Assembly: GCF_016905445.1 (NCBI RefSeq)
Contig: NZ_JAFEXF010000049.1
Location: forward strand, 1-40,880
Source of the DNA: Streptomyces sp. G44
GTDB lineage: Bacteria > Actinomycetota > Actinomycetes > Streptomycetales > Streptomycetaceae
Direction: 5' to 3'
Length of the DNA: 40,880 nucleotides
Of this stretch, positions 1 to 7,899 are shown one piece after another. A program made the position numbers and the translations under genes. Position 1 is the stretch's first letter, and every line of letters begins with the position of its first letter. The notes beneath the pieces were generated by a model. The model did no database searches and was not told the origin of the DNA. It saw only the letters and a list, made by a program, of their open reading frames with translations.

Positions 1-243
1 CCGGGGGGGGCGGGGCCGGGAAAAGGGCAGGGGGAGGCCGGCGCGGCGGGCGCGAGAGCGTCGGTGGGGGGACGGGGGGGGACGGGGGCGGGGGGGGGCC
101 GCGGGGGGGGGGCGCAGGGCGGGGGGGCGGCGTCCGCCCCCGGCGGCGCCCCCGCGGCGGCCGCCTTGGTCAGCGCCCTGGTCGCCCGCCACGAGAAGGC
201 CGCCGAGGCCCCCGAGGAGGCGCCCGCGGGGGCGGCGGCCTGA
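1..243 (+). CDS. possible C-terminal fragment of an unidentified protein (5' end outside window)
   Basis: Reading from base 1 there is an open frame without stops to a TGA at 241-243. The last 25 or so codons read as a plausible helical, charged tail (ALVSALVARHEKAAEAPEE), followed by an Ala/Pro/Gly-rich end. Upstream of about base 150 the frame is low-complexity Gly/Ala/Arg from long G runs, so openness there means little because GC-rich DNA rarely contains stops. No domain is recognisable. It would converge on glgX, whose stop lies 28 bases further on. The extreme homopolymer content raises the possibility of poor sequence quality near a contig end. Confidence 0.3.
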   Translation, partial: PGGAGPGKGQGEAGAAGARASVGGRGGTGAGGGRGGGAQGGGAASAPGGAPAAAALVSALVARHEKAAEAPEEAPAGAAA

Positions 244-271
244 GCCACCGCCCCCGGGACAGCGCCGCGCC

Positions 272-2380
272 TCACGCCGGGCGGCGCAGCACCGTCAGGC
301 TCCGGTCCGTCAGTGTCAGCCGGTCCCCGGCCCGCACCTTCGGCCCCGCTCCCTCCGGCACCCCCTCCGGACACGCCGTGTCGACGACCACCTGCCACTG
401 GTGGCCGTGGTTGACCGGCACCACGAACTCCAGCGGCTCCGGCGACGCGTTGAACAGCAGCAGGAACGAGTCGTCGGAGATCCGCTCACCGCGCGGCCCC
501 GGCTCCGAGATGGCGTTGCCGTTCATGAACACGGTCAGCGCCCGCATGTGCGAGGCGTTCCAGTCGCTGTCCTCCATCTCGGCGCCCCCCGGGGTGAACC
601 AGGCGATGTCGGACAGCTCGTCGCGCGTGCCCTGCACCGGCCGGCCGTGGAAGAACCGGCGCCTGCGGAAGACCGGATGGTCGCGCCGCAGCATCGCCAT
701 CGCGCGCGTGAACTCCAGGATCGGGCTCTCGCCGTCCGGCCAGCGCACCCACGCCACTTCGTTGTCCTGGCAGTACGCGTTGTTGTTGCCGCCCTGCGTC
801 CGCGCGAACTCGTCGCCGTGGCTGATCATCGGCACGCCCTGGGAGAGCATGAGCGTGGCGATGAAGTTCCGCATCTGCCGCTCGCGCAGGGCGAGGACGG
901 CCGGATCGTCCGTCTCGCCCTCGGCGCCGCAGTTCCACGAGCGGTTGTGGCTCTCGCCGTCCTTGTTGCCCTCGCCGTTGGCCTCGTTGTGCTTCTCGTT
1001 GTACGAGACGAGGTCGTGCAGCGTGAAACCGTCGTGGCAGGTGGTGAAGTTGATGGAGGCCAGCGGGCGCCTCCCGTCGTCCTGGTAGAGGTCGGACGAG
1101 CCGGTCAGCCGGGACGCGAACTCCGCGAGGGTGCGTGGCTCGCCCCGCCACAGGTCGCGCACCGTGTCGCGGTACATGCCGTTCCACTCGGTCCACAGGG
1201 GCGGGAAGTTGCCCACCTGATAGCCGCCCTCGCCGACGTCCCAGGGCTCGGCGATCAGCTTCACCTGGCTGACCACCGGGTCCTGCTGCACCAGGTCGAA
1301 GAACGACGACAGGCGGTCCACCTCGTGGAACTGCCGCGCGAGCGTCGCCGCGAGGTCGAAGCGGAAGCCGTCGACATGCATTTCGGTGACCCAGTACCGC
1401 AGCGAGTCCATGATCATCTGGAGGACGTGCGGCGAGCGCATCAGGAGCGAGTTGCCCGTCCCGGTGGTGTCCATGTAGTAGCGGGGGTCGTCCATGAGGC
1501 GGTAGTACGAGGCGTTGTCGAGCCCCTTGAAGGACAGCGTGGGGCCCAGGTGGTTGCCCTCGGCGGTGTGGTTGTAGACGACGTCGAGGATCACCTCGAT
1601 GTTCGCCTCGTGCAGCGCCTTCACGGCCTGCTTGAACTCCAGCACCTGTTCGCCGCGGTCGCCCCAGGAGGCGTACGTGTTGTGCGGCGCGAAGAAGCCG
1701 ATGGTGTTGTAGCCCCAGTAGTTGTTGAGGCCCATGTCCACCAGGCGGTGGTCGTTCACGAACTGGTGCACCGGCATCAGCTCCAGGGCGGTCACCCCGA
1801 GCTTCGTCAGGTGCTCGATGACCGCCGGGTGGCCGAGCGCCGCGTACGACCCGCGCAGCTCGTCCGGGAGGTCCGGGTGCCGCATCGTCAGGCCCTTCAC
1901 ATGGGCCTCGTAGATCACGGTCTCGTTGTACGGGGTGCGGGGCGGCCGGTCGTCGCCCCAGTCGAAGTACGGATTGACCACCACCGACGTCATCATGTGC
2001 GGCGCCGAGTCCAGGTCGTTGCGCCTGCCGGGGTCCTCGAAGTGGTAGCCGTACACCTCCTCGCCCCACTCGACGCGCCCGCTCACCGCGCGCGCGTACG
2101 GATCGAGCAGCAGCTTCGCGGAGTTGCAGCGGTGCCCCTGCTCGGGTGCGTAGGGGCCGTGCGCCCGCAAGCCGTACCGCTGTCCCGGCATGACGCCGGG
2201 GAGGTAGGCGTGCCGCACGAACGCGTCGGACTCGCGCAGCTCGACGGCCGTCTCCGACCCGTCGTCGTGCAGAAGGCACAGCTCCATGCGCTCTGCGGCC
2301 TCGGAGAAGACCGCGAAATTCGTACCGGCTCCGTCGTACGTGGCACCTAAGGGGTACGCCTGCCCAGGCCAGACCTGCAT
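272..2380 (-). CDS. glgX: glycogen debranching enzyme GlgX
   Basis: A 702-residue GH13 isoamylase-type enzyme that hydrolyses alpha-1,6 branches of glycogen or limit dextrin in the cytoplasm. An N-terminal CBM48-like domain (about residues 8-100) precedes the (beta/alpha)8 barrel. Conserved regions are visible: DVVYNH (266-271), GFRFDLA with the nucleophile Asp342, AEPWDV with acid/base Glu378, and CHD (448-450) for transition-state stabilisation. I chose the ATG at 2378-2380 because the conserved family N-terminus (MQVWPGQAYPLGATYDGAGT) begins there; the frame stays open further upstream but with low-complexity sequence unlike the family. Codon 11 is TTA (complement of 2348-2350), which in Streptomyces is read only by the bldA tRNA. 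Family assignment is secure. Confidence 0.96.
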   Translation of the reverse strand: MQVWPGQAYPLGATYDGAGTNFAVFSEAAERMELCLLHDDGSETAVELRESDAFVRHAYLPGVMPGQRYGLRAHGPYAPEQGHRCNSAKLLLDPYARAVSGRVEWGEEVYGYHFEDPGRRNDLDSAPHMMTSVVVNPYFDWGDDRPPRTPYNETVIYEAHVKGLTMRHPDLPDELRGSYAALGHPAVIEHLTKLGVTALELMPVHQFVNDHRLVDMGLNNYWGYNTIGFFAPHNTYASWGDRGEQVLEFKQAVKALHEANIEVILDVVYNHTAEGNHLGPTLSFKGLDNASYYRLMDDPRYYMDTTGTGNSLLMRSPHVLQMIMDSLRYWVTEMHVDGFRFDLAATLARQFHEVDRLSSFFDLVQQDPVVSQVKLIAEPWDVGEGGYQVGNFPPLWTEWNGMYRDTVRDLWRGEPRTLAEFASRLTGSSDLYQDDGRRPLASINFTTCHDGFTLHDLVSYNEKHNEANGEGNKDGESHNRSWNCGAEGETDDPAVLALRERQMRNFIATLMLSQGVPMISHGDEFARTQGGNNNAYCQDNEVAWVRWPDGESPILEFTRAMAMLRRDHPVFRRRRFFHGRPVQGTRDELSDIAWFTPGGAEMEDSDWNASHMRALTVFMNGNAISEPGPRGERISDDSFLLLFNASPEPLEFVVPVNHGHQWQVVVDTACPEGVPEGAGPKVRAGDRLTLTDRSLTVLRRPA

Positions 2381-2464
2381 GAATACGACTCTTTCACTAA
2401 TGCCCCCTCGGGGCGGGGCCACTTTGGCCAGAGTCTCCCCGAAAGTGGGGCAACCACCCCTGAG

Positions 2465-2495
2465 TTGAGCCCGTCTAACCGTCTGACCACATACT
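2465..2495 (+). promoter_or_regulatory. candidate promoter for the split amine-oxidase pair
   Basis: The 157-base divergent gap between glgX and the gene at 2538 contains TTGAGC (2465-2470) and CATACT (2490-2495), separated by 19 bases (18 if the -10 is read as ACATAC). This is an acceptable vegetative-type promoter about 45 bases before the GTG start. The same gap contains an imperfect hairpin, CACTTT...AAAGTG, closer to glgX. The ribosome binding site for the 2538 start is GGGGGAG just upstream. Seen by eye only. Confidence 0.35.
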
Positions 2496-2537
2496 CGGCG
2501 TGTCCATGAACGGGGCGCCAGGGGAGTAGGGGGAGCA

Positions 2538-3326
2538 GTGCGAGAGATAGTCGGACGCCACCTGGGGAAGGTGGTGGCGGGCGCGGCGGTCGCGGCGGCG
2601 GCGACCGCCGTACTGGTGGGCGTCAATCTGCCGGAGCCGGGGGCGGGCGGGTCGGGGGACCGCCAGGCCAACGCGGCGGCGGCGAAGCAGGACGCCGTCG
2701 CCAAGGACGGCGTCATCCAGGCGGCGCCCGAGGAGGGCGCGAAGGGTGTCGGCAGCGACCCGCTGACCGACGAGGAGATCGAGCGCGCCGAGAAGGCCTC
2801 GGTCAGCGGGCAGCTGCGCGCCGGTGCCCGGGACGTGGCGGGGGACCGCGGCCCGCAGCTGCTGTCCACGAACCTCAGCGAGCCGGACCCGGACGACACC
2901 GGGACCGCGCCGCGCCGGGCCGAAGTCGTCTACTACGACTACAAGAAGGACGCCGTCATCACCAAGACGGTGAACCTGGAGACCGGCAAGGTGGACGTCA
3001 CGGCCACCGCGCGGCACGTCCAGCCGCCGCCCAGCCAGGAGGAACTGGCGGAGGGCGCCAGGCTGCTGATCGCCGACCCGCTCGGCACGGGCCTGAAGAA
3101 GGACTTCAGGCACGCCACCGGCAAGAGGCTGACCGGCCCGGACCAGTTGCAGCTGAGCGGCATGGTCTTCCGCAAGGAGACCGTCGAGCGCGTGCCGGCC
3201 GCTCTCGACGCGTGCGGCACGCACCGGTGCCTCCAGGTCGTCACGAAGGTCAAGAACGGCCCGTGGATCGACACCCGGTCCCTCGTCGTCGACCTGAGCA
3301 CCCGCAAGGTCGGCCGCCTCGGCTGA
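2538..3326 (+). CDS. exported protein resembling the N2/N3 domains of copper amine oxidases
   Basis: 262 residues, GTG start preceded by GGGGGAG. An N-terminal basic stretch and an Ala-rich hydrophobic helix (about 8-30), without a lipobox, suggest export or membrane anchoring. The body resembles the small N-terminal domains of copper amine oxidases. DPLTDEEI (74-81) matches the usual start of the N2 domain, RRAEVVYYDY (126-135) and NLETGKVDV (146-154) match the sheet with a Gly-Lys-Val turn, and VQPPPSQEE (161-169) matches the VQPP linker. The C-terminal strand SLVVDLSTRKVGRLG resembles the end of N3. It lies 85 bases upstream of a gene resembling the catalytic domain of the same enzyme, so the two probably form one secreted complex. 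The resemblance is by memory; function is inferred. Confidence 0.6.
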   Translation: MREIVGRHLGKVVAGAAVAAAATAVLVGVNLPEPGAGGSGDRQANAAAAKQDAVAKDGVIQAAPEEGAKGVGSDPLTDEEIERAEKASVSGQLRAGARDVAGDRGPQLLSTNLSEPDPDDTGTAPRRAEVVYYDYKKDAVITKTVNLETGKVDVTATARHVQPPPSQEELAEGARLLIADPLGTGLKKDFRHATGKRLTGPDQLQLSGMVFRKETVERVPAALDACGTHRCLQVVTKVKNGPWIDTRSLVVDLSTRKVGRLG

Positions 3327-3338
3327 CGCGGCACCCCG

Positions 3339-3358
3339 CCGGCATGCCGGCATGCCGG
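3339..3358. repeat. short GC-rich tandem palindrome in the intergenic gap
   Basis: The unit GCCGGCAT occurs twice in tandem and is followed by a third partial copy, so GCCGGCATGCCGGC (3339-3352 and overlapping registers) is a perfect palindrome. Another CCGGT...ACCGG half-site pair follows to 3366. It sits directly after the stop of the N-domain gene and before the catalytic-domain gene. It could form RNA structure that lowers downstream expression, or be a protein site; nothing decides between these. Confidence 0.4.
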
Positions 3359-3411
3359 TCCACCGGCACACCGACATCAACTTCTCCTCGTACGAGGGAG
3401 TGCACTCCACC

Positions 3412-4737
3412 ATGCCCGTCAACAGAGTCCCGCGTGCCCGCAGGCAGGCCACGATGGCCCTCGCCGTCTCCGCTCTCCTCGGCGGCGCCCTCGGCGGCGC
3501 CCTCGGCGTCGCCTCGCCCGCCTCCGCCGCCCCGAAGGCGCCCGGCCCCCCTCCGGCGGCCGACTGCAGTGACGCCTACAAGATCGAGCAGACCGTCGAC
3601 GGCGGCACGACCTGGCGCATGTGCTGGCACTACAACACGCTCTCCGGCCTGATACTCGACAAGATCAGCTACCAGCCGAAGGGCGAGGCCAAGCCCATAC
3701 CCGTCCTCACCAGCGCCCGCCTCGCCCAGGTGCACGTCCCCTACGACGACGGCGAGGTCGAGTACGACGACGTCACCGGCACCGACTTCGGCCAGGCCCT
3801 CCAGGACCTCTCGCCCGGCGAGTGCCCCGGCGGCACCATCAAGACCGTCAAGGTGCCGCACCGGGGCAACGTGAAGGGCCTGTGCACCACCACGCGCGCG
3901 CGTGGGCACGCGTACCGCCTGAACGACGACGGGAGCACCGGCGACAGCGGCAAGGTCTACACCGGCCAGGGCAAGGACCTGCTCGTCTACACGGTCAACA
4001 AGGCGTCCTGGTACGAGTACATCACCGAGTGGCGCTTCTCCTCGGACGGCACCATCACGTCCAACGTGGGTGCGACCGGCAGCCTCTCGCCGAACGACTA
4101 CGACGGCGGCGACAGCCGCGGCTGGCCGATCGGCAAGGGCGACCAGGCCAAGGCCGAGAGCCACGCGCACAACGTCTTCTGGCGGCTCAACTTCGGCCTG
4201 GACGGCTCCCCGAAGGCCAAGGTCGAGCAGTACGACTCCAAGGTCACCCCGCCGACCGGCCAGGGCAGCCCGACCACCAGGACCACCCGCACCAAGGTCA
4301 CCAAGGAGCTGGCCGGCGACCGCAAGGACATGCGCTGGTGGCGCGTGGTCAGCGGCGCGGGCAAGAACAAGGACGGCCACCCCAGGTCGTACGAGATCGT
4401 GCCGGGCCCCAGCAACAAGCACGCCGGACGGCCCTTCACCAAGCACGACGTGTTCTTCACCGAGTACAAGAAGTGCGAGCAGTACGCGAGCAACAACATC
4501 GGCTGCCCGGCGGGTGCTCCGTCGAGCGTCGACAAGTGGGTGAACGGCCAGAGCCTGACGCACCCCGTCACCTGGGTGCACATCGGCTTCCACCACATCG
4601 CGCGTGACGAGGACCAGCAGCCGATGCCGGTCCACTGGCAGGGCTTCTCGCTGGCCGCGCGCGACGTCACCGCTATGAGCCCCCTCACTCCCCGGGACCT
4701 GGCGGACCAGAACGGCCAGCCACCCTTGGGCGGTTGA
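3412..4737 (+). CDS. secreted copper amine oxidase-like catalytic domain with altered cofactor motif
   Basis: 441 residues. The ATG at 3412 is chosen because GAGGGAG lies 11 bases upstream and a good signal peptide (about 1-40, ending ASPASAA) follows. The mature part resembles the C-terminal catalytic domain of topaquinone amine oxidases. There is an acidic region YDD (118-120) where the catalytic-base Asp is expected. HAH (251-253) sits at the HxH copper site about 50 residues after the cofactor tyrosine. A His-rich segment WVHIGFHH followed by ARDEDQQPMPV (388-405) matches the third copper ligand region. The expected Thr-x-x-Asn-Tyr-Asp/Glu cofactor motif appears as A-S-W-Y-E-Y (198-203), with Trp replacing Asn before Tyr201. 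Likely partner is the adjacent N-domain protein. Activity is uncertain. Confidence 0.65.
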   Translation: MPVNRVPRARRQATMALAVSALLGGALGGALGVASPASAAPKAPGPPPAADCSDAYKIEQTVDGGTTWRMCWHYNTLSGLILDKISYQPKGEAKPIPVLTSARLAQVHVPYDDGEVEYDDVTGTDFGQALQDLSPGECPGGTIKTVKVPHRGNVKGLCTTTRARGHAYRLNDDGSTGDSGKVYTGQGKDLLVYTVNKASWYEYITEWRFSSDGTITSNVGATGSLSPNDYDGGDSRGWPIGKGDQAKAESHAHNVFWRLNFGLDGSPKAKVEQYDSKVTPPTGQGSPTTRTTRTKVTKELAGDRKDMRWWRVVSGAGKNKDGHPRSYEIVPGPSNKHAGRPFTKHDVFFTEYKKCEQYASNNIGCPAGAPSSVDKWVNGQSLTHPVTWVHIGFHHIARDEDQQPMPVHWQGFSLAARDVTAMSPLTPRDLADQNGQPPLGG

Positions 4738-4841
4738 GAAAACACCCTGTGCATCTGGCTGCACCGTCCGCCGCTCCCGGAGTACCCTTCCTTGATCGTT
4801 GACCGGGGGAGTGGACAGGGGGAGCGGAAGGCGGTGCGCGA

Positions 4842-6083
4842 GTGAGCTCGGGTGGGCGGGAGCTGCCCCCTGGTGACGAGGGTCACGAGGGGAGCTCCGC
4901 GGACGTACCCGCCGGAGCGGTGTCGCTGGCACGGCCGATGGAGACGGGATCTCAGATCGGACCGGAGCTGGACTGGGGCACCGACGCCTGGCGCGAGGTC
5001 CGTACGCGCGCCCAGCGCGCCGGACGGGCCTACATCTGGCTGAATCTGGTGGAACAGCGGCTGCGCGCGGTCGTGGCCGCTGTCCTGCGTCCCGTCTACG
5101 AACCCGTCCACGCCGACGAGTGGGTGGTGGCCGCCGCCGGTCCCGCGGGCCAGGAGTGGGTGCAGCGGGCCGTCGCCGTACGCGAGGTGAGCCGCCGCAA
5201 GGGCTATCTGCTCGACCCCGCGGACGACAACGTCCTCAGCTTCCTCACGCTGCCGCAACTGCGCGAGCTGATGGTGCAGCACTGGCCGTGCTTTGAGCCG
5301 TACCTCGACGACCGGCGCGACGTCGAGCTGGCCCTCGACGAGCTGGAGGTCACCCGGAACGTCGTCTCGCGCAACCGCGCCCTGTCCGAGGCGGTCCTCG
5401 CCCAGGCCGAGCGCGCCTCGGCCAAGCTCCTGGACATCCTGGGCGCGGGCACCGACACGCCCTCCGCGCGGCGCCTGCCCGTCGACGCGGTCGAGGACCT
5501 GGTCGGCGACCGCTACGCGGACGTGGTGGCCGTGCACCCGGACCGCGTGCGGCTGCTGCGGCAGTTCCCGGCCGAGGACATCTTCGGCGGCGCCCGCCGC
5601 CTCGACGCGATCGGCATCGGGCTCAACCTGCTGGCGCAGAACTTCTCCGGGCGGCGCCTGGTCCGGCTGGCCGAGTCGGGGTGCCGGGTGCGGCTGCTCT
5701 TCCTCAACCCGGCGAGCAGTGCGGTCAAGCGCAGGGAGCGCGAACTCGGCATCAAAAAAGGCGAGTTGAGCCGCTCCGTCGAGATGAACATCCTGCACAT
5801 GCGGCGGGTGCGGGCGCGGCTGCGTGATCCGGGCGCCTTCGAGATCCAGGTCTTCGACGAGACGCCGAGGTTCACCGCGTACCTGGTCGACGGGGACGGG
5901 GCGGACGGCATCGCCGTCGTCCAGTCGTACCTGCGCAGGACGCGGGGGATGGAGGCGCCGGTGCTCGTGCTGCGCGGCGCCGGCCGCGTGGTGAAATCGG
6001 GCGATACGGGCGAGGGTGGCCTTTTCCCCACATATCGCGAGGAGTTCGAGGTGGCGTGGGCGGACTCGCGGCCGGTGTCCTGA
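4842..6083 (+). CDS. SAV2148-type HEPN domain protein
   Basis: 413 residues, GTG start with GGGGGAG about 18 bases and GGAAGG about 10 bases upstream. It matches in overall composition the Streptomyces SAV2148 family. The N-terminal 35 or so residues look disordered. A helical central part (about 45-230) contains RNVVSRN (172-178), the place where HEPN proteins carry their R-x4-6-H RNase motif. Here no His follows, so RNase activity is doubtful. The C-terminal half (about 240-410) is an alpha/beta domain with LAQNFSG and VRLLFLNPAS segments, like the phospholipase-D-like domain fused to some actinobacterial regulators. Role unknown; cytoplasmic. It precedes an exonuclease gene on the same strand by 100 bases. 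Confidence 0.7.
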   Translation: MSSGGRELPPGDEGHEGSSADVPAGAVSLARPMETGSQIGPELDWGTDAWREVRTRAQRAGRAYIWLNLVEQRLRAVVAAVLRPVYEPVHADEWVVAAAGPAGQEWVQRAVAVREVSRRKGYLLDPADDNVLSFLTLPQLRELMVQHWPCFEPYLDDRRDVELALDELEVTRNVVSRNRALSEAVLAQAERASAKLLDILGAGTDTPSARRLPVDAVEDLVGDRYADVVAVHPDRVRLLRQFPAEDIFGGARRLDAIGIGLNLLAQNFSGRRLVRLAESGCRVRLLFLNPASSAVKRRERELGIKKGELSRSVEMNILHMRRVRARLRDPGAFEIQVFDETPRFTAYLVDGDGADGIAVVQSYLRRTRGMEAPVLVLRGAGRVVKSGDTGEGGLFPTYREEFEVAWADSRPVS

Positions 6084-6183
6084 CGGCCCCGCCGACGGAA
6101 GCGGAAGGTGCTTCTCGGATTGTCAGTGGCGCATGCGATCGTGGTGGTCATCGGGGGAAAGCACCACGAAGAAGGGGGCGGCC

Positions 6184-6900
6184 ATGGGCTGGCACCAGGA
6201 GCTGCTGATCGGTTTCGACCTGGAGACGACGGGGACGGATCCGGCCGAGGCGCGCATCGTCACCGGCGCGGTGATCGAGGTCAAGGCCGGCGAGACACTG
6301 GGCCGGCGCAGCTGGCTCGCGGACCCGGGCATACCCATCCCGGACGAGGCGGTCGCGGTGCACGGCGTGACCAACGAGCGGGCGACGACCGAGGGCAGGC
6401 CCGCCGCCGAGGTGGCCGACGCCCTCGCGGACGTCCTCGTCTCGTACTGGCAGTCGGGCGTCCCGGTCGTCGCGTACAACGCGGTCTTCGACCTCTCCCT
6501 GCTCTCCGCCGAGCTGCGGCGGCACGGCCTGCCCTCCCTCGCGGAGCGGCTCGGTGGCGCCGAGCCCGGACCGGTCATCGACCCGTACACCATCGACCGC
6601 TCCGTGGACCGCTATCGCAGGGGCAAGCGGAACCTGGAGGCGGTCTGCACGGAGTACGGCGTGGCCCTGGAGGCCGCCCACGACGCCGCGGCCGACGCCC
6701 AGGCCGCCGCCCGCCTCGCCTGCGCGATAGCCGACCGCCACCCCAAGGTCGCCTCCCTCGGCCCGGCGGAGCTCCACCGCCGCCAGATCGAGTGGTACGC
6801 GGACTGGGCGGCGGACTTCCAGGACTTTCTCAGGAAGAAGGGGGACGAGAACGCGGTGGTGGACGGCGCGTGGCCGCTGCGGGCGGACGACAGGGGCTGA
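6184..6900 (+). CDS. DEDDh 3'-5' exonuclease (DnaQ/epsilon-like)
   Basis: 238 residues. The exonuclease fold is complete: ExoI motif FDLETTG (Asp12 and Glu14), ExoII NAVFDL (Asp103), and ExoIII HDAAADAQ with His166 and Asp171, making it a DEDDh enzyme. These bind two metal ions and remove nucleotides from 3' ends. It is a stand-alone domain with no polymerase or UvrC fusion, so it could act in DNA repair or RNA turnover. The start is the ATG at 6184, preceded by AAGGGGG at 8 bases. The downstream neighbour is convergent, with only 4 bases between stops. Confidence 0.88.
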   Translation: MGWHQELLIGFDLETTGTDPAEARIVTGAVIEVKAGETLGRRSWLADPGIPIPDEAVAVHGVTNERATTEGRPAAEVADALADVLVSYWQSGVPVVAYNAVFDLSLLSAELRRHGLPSLAERLGGAEPGPVIDPYTIDRSVDRYRRGKRNLEAVCTEYGVALEAAHDAAADAQAAARLACAIADRHPKVASLGPAELHRRQIEWYADWAADFQDFLRKKGDENAVVDGAWPLRADDRG

Positions 6901-6904
6901 CCCC

Positions 6905-7768
6905 TCAGAAGGGGTGCCACCGCACCGCGGTGTCCCCGTCCCGCAGGGACGCCACCCGGCGGCGGAACTCCACGAGCGCCTTGGGGTTGGCGGGCGCGTG
7001 CTGGGCGACCCACGCGCAGCTGGCCGTCTCGCGGGCCCCGCGCAACACCGCGCAGCCCTCCCACTCCCGCACGTCCCACCCGTAGGCGCGCACGAATCCG
7101 TCGTACGCCTCCGGCGCCAGGCCGTACCGGTCGCGGGAGAGTGCCATGACGACCAGATCGTGCTCCCGCAGATCGAAGGAGAAGGTCTCCAGGTCCACCA
7201 GGACCGGCCCGTCTGGACCGACCAGGACATTGCGGGGCAGCGCGTCGCCGTGGATCGGCCCCGGCGGCAGGTGCGGGGTCAGCGCGGCGGCGGCGGAGGC
7301 GAAGCCGTCCCTGCGCGCGCGCAGGTAGTCCGCGTCGGCGGAGTCGATCGCGTCGCCCGCCAGACGCAGCCAGCGCTCCACGCCGCCGAGCAGTTCACGG
7401 CGCGGCAGGGCGAAGGAAGGCGGGGCCAGTTCATGGACGGCGCGCAGCAGCCCGCCGAGGTCACGTGGCTCGGCGGGCCGCACGGCCGCCGGGAGCCGGT
7501 GCCAGAGCGTCACCGGGTGCCCCTCCACCACCCGGGGCTCCGCCTCGACCGCCCGTGCGGCGGGGACGCCGGCCCGCTCCAGCCAGGCCGCGACGCCGAG
7601 CTCGCGCCGCGCCCGGTCGACGAGGCCGGGGGCGGCGCGGCCGACCTTGACGACGAGGCCGTCGACACCGAAGACCGCGTTCTCGCCGAGCGCGAGCAGC
7701 TCGGCCCCGTCCACCGGAACCGGCAGATCCGCCGCGTCCAGTGCGCGCCGCGCCCGAGCCTCGTCCAT
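6905..7768 (-). CDS. aminoglycoside phosphotransferase (APH)-family kinase
   Basis: 287 residues with the protein-kinase-like APH fold. A Lys in VVKVG (about 39-43) would bind ATP, the Brenner-type catalytic loop is HGDALPRN (173-180), and the metal-binding motif is DLE (192-194). Such enzymes phosphorylate aminoglycosides, choline, homoserine, macrolides or other small molecules; the substrate cannot be read from the sequence. It lies 131 bases downstream of the ATP-grasp gene on the same strand, so it might be cotranscribed with the end of the biosynthetic cluster as a tailoring or self-resistance kinase, or be unrelated. The 131-base gap has no clear terminator. Confidence 0.82.
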   Translation of the reverse strand: MDEARARRALDAADLPVPVDGAELLALGENAVFGVDGLVVKVGRAAPGLVDRARRELGVAAWLERAGVPAARAVEAEPRVVEGHPVTLWHRLPAAVRPAEPRDLGGLLRAVHELAPPSFALPRRELLGGVERWLRLAGDAIDSADADYLRARRDGFASAAAALTPHLPPGPIHGDALPRNVLVGPDGPVLVDLETFSFDLREHDLVVMALSRDRYGLAPEAYDGFVRAYGWDVREWEGCAVLRGARETASCAWVAQHAPANPKALVEFRRRVASLRDGDTAVRWHPF

Positions 7769-7899
7769 CCGTGCCTCCCGCACCCGTTGCCCCGTTCGCC
7801 GACAGTCTCGCACTCGCGCGGGCCCGGTGCCGTGAGCGGGGAGGACGTCGTGGCGGTGTGCGGAAGGCCGAAACGCGGCCGGGGCGCGGCCGGATCCGG

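Noticed and set aside
401..2350. Long open frame (649 codons) on the plus strand opposite glgX
   Set aside because: It is the complement shadow of glgX; the protein is Val/Arg/His-rich with no domain, and GlgX catalytic motifs are intact on the minus strand.
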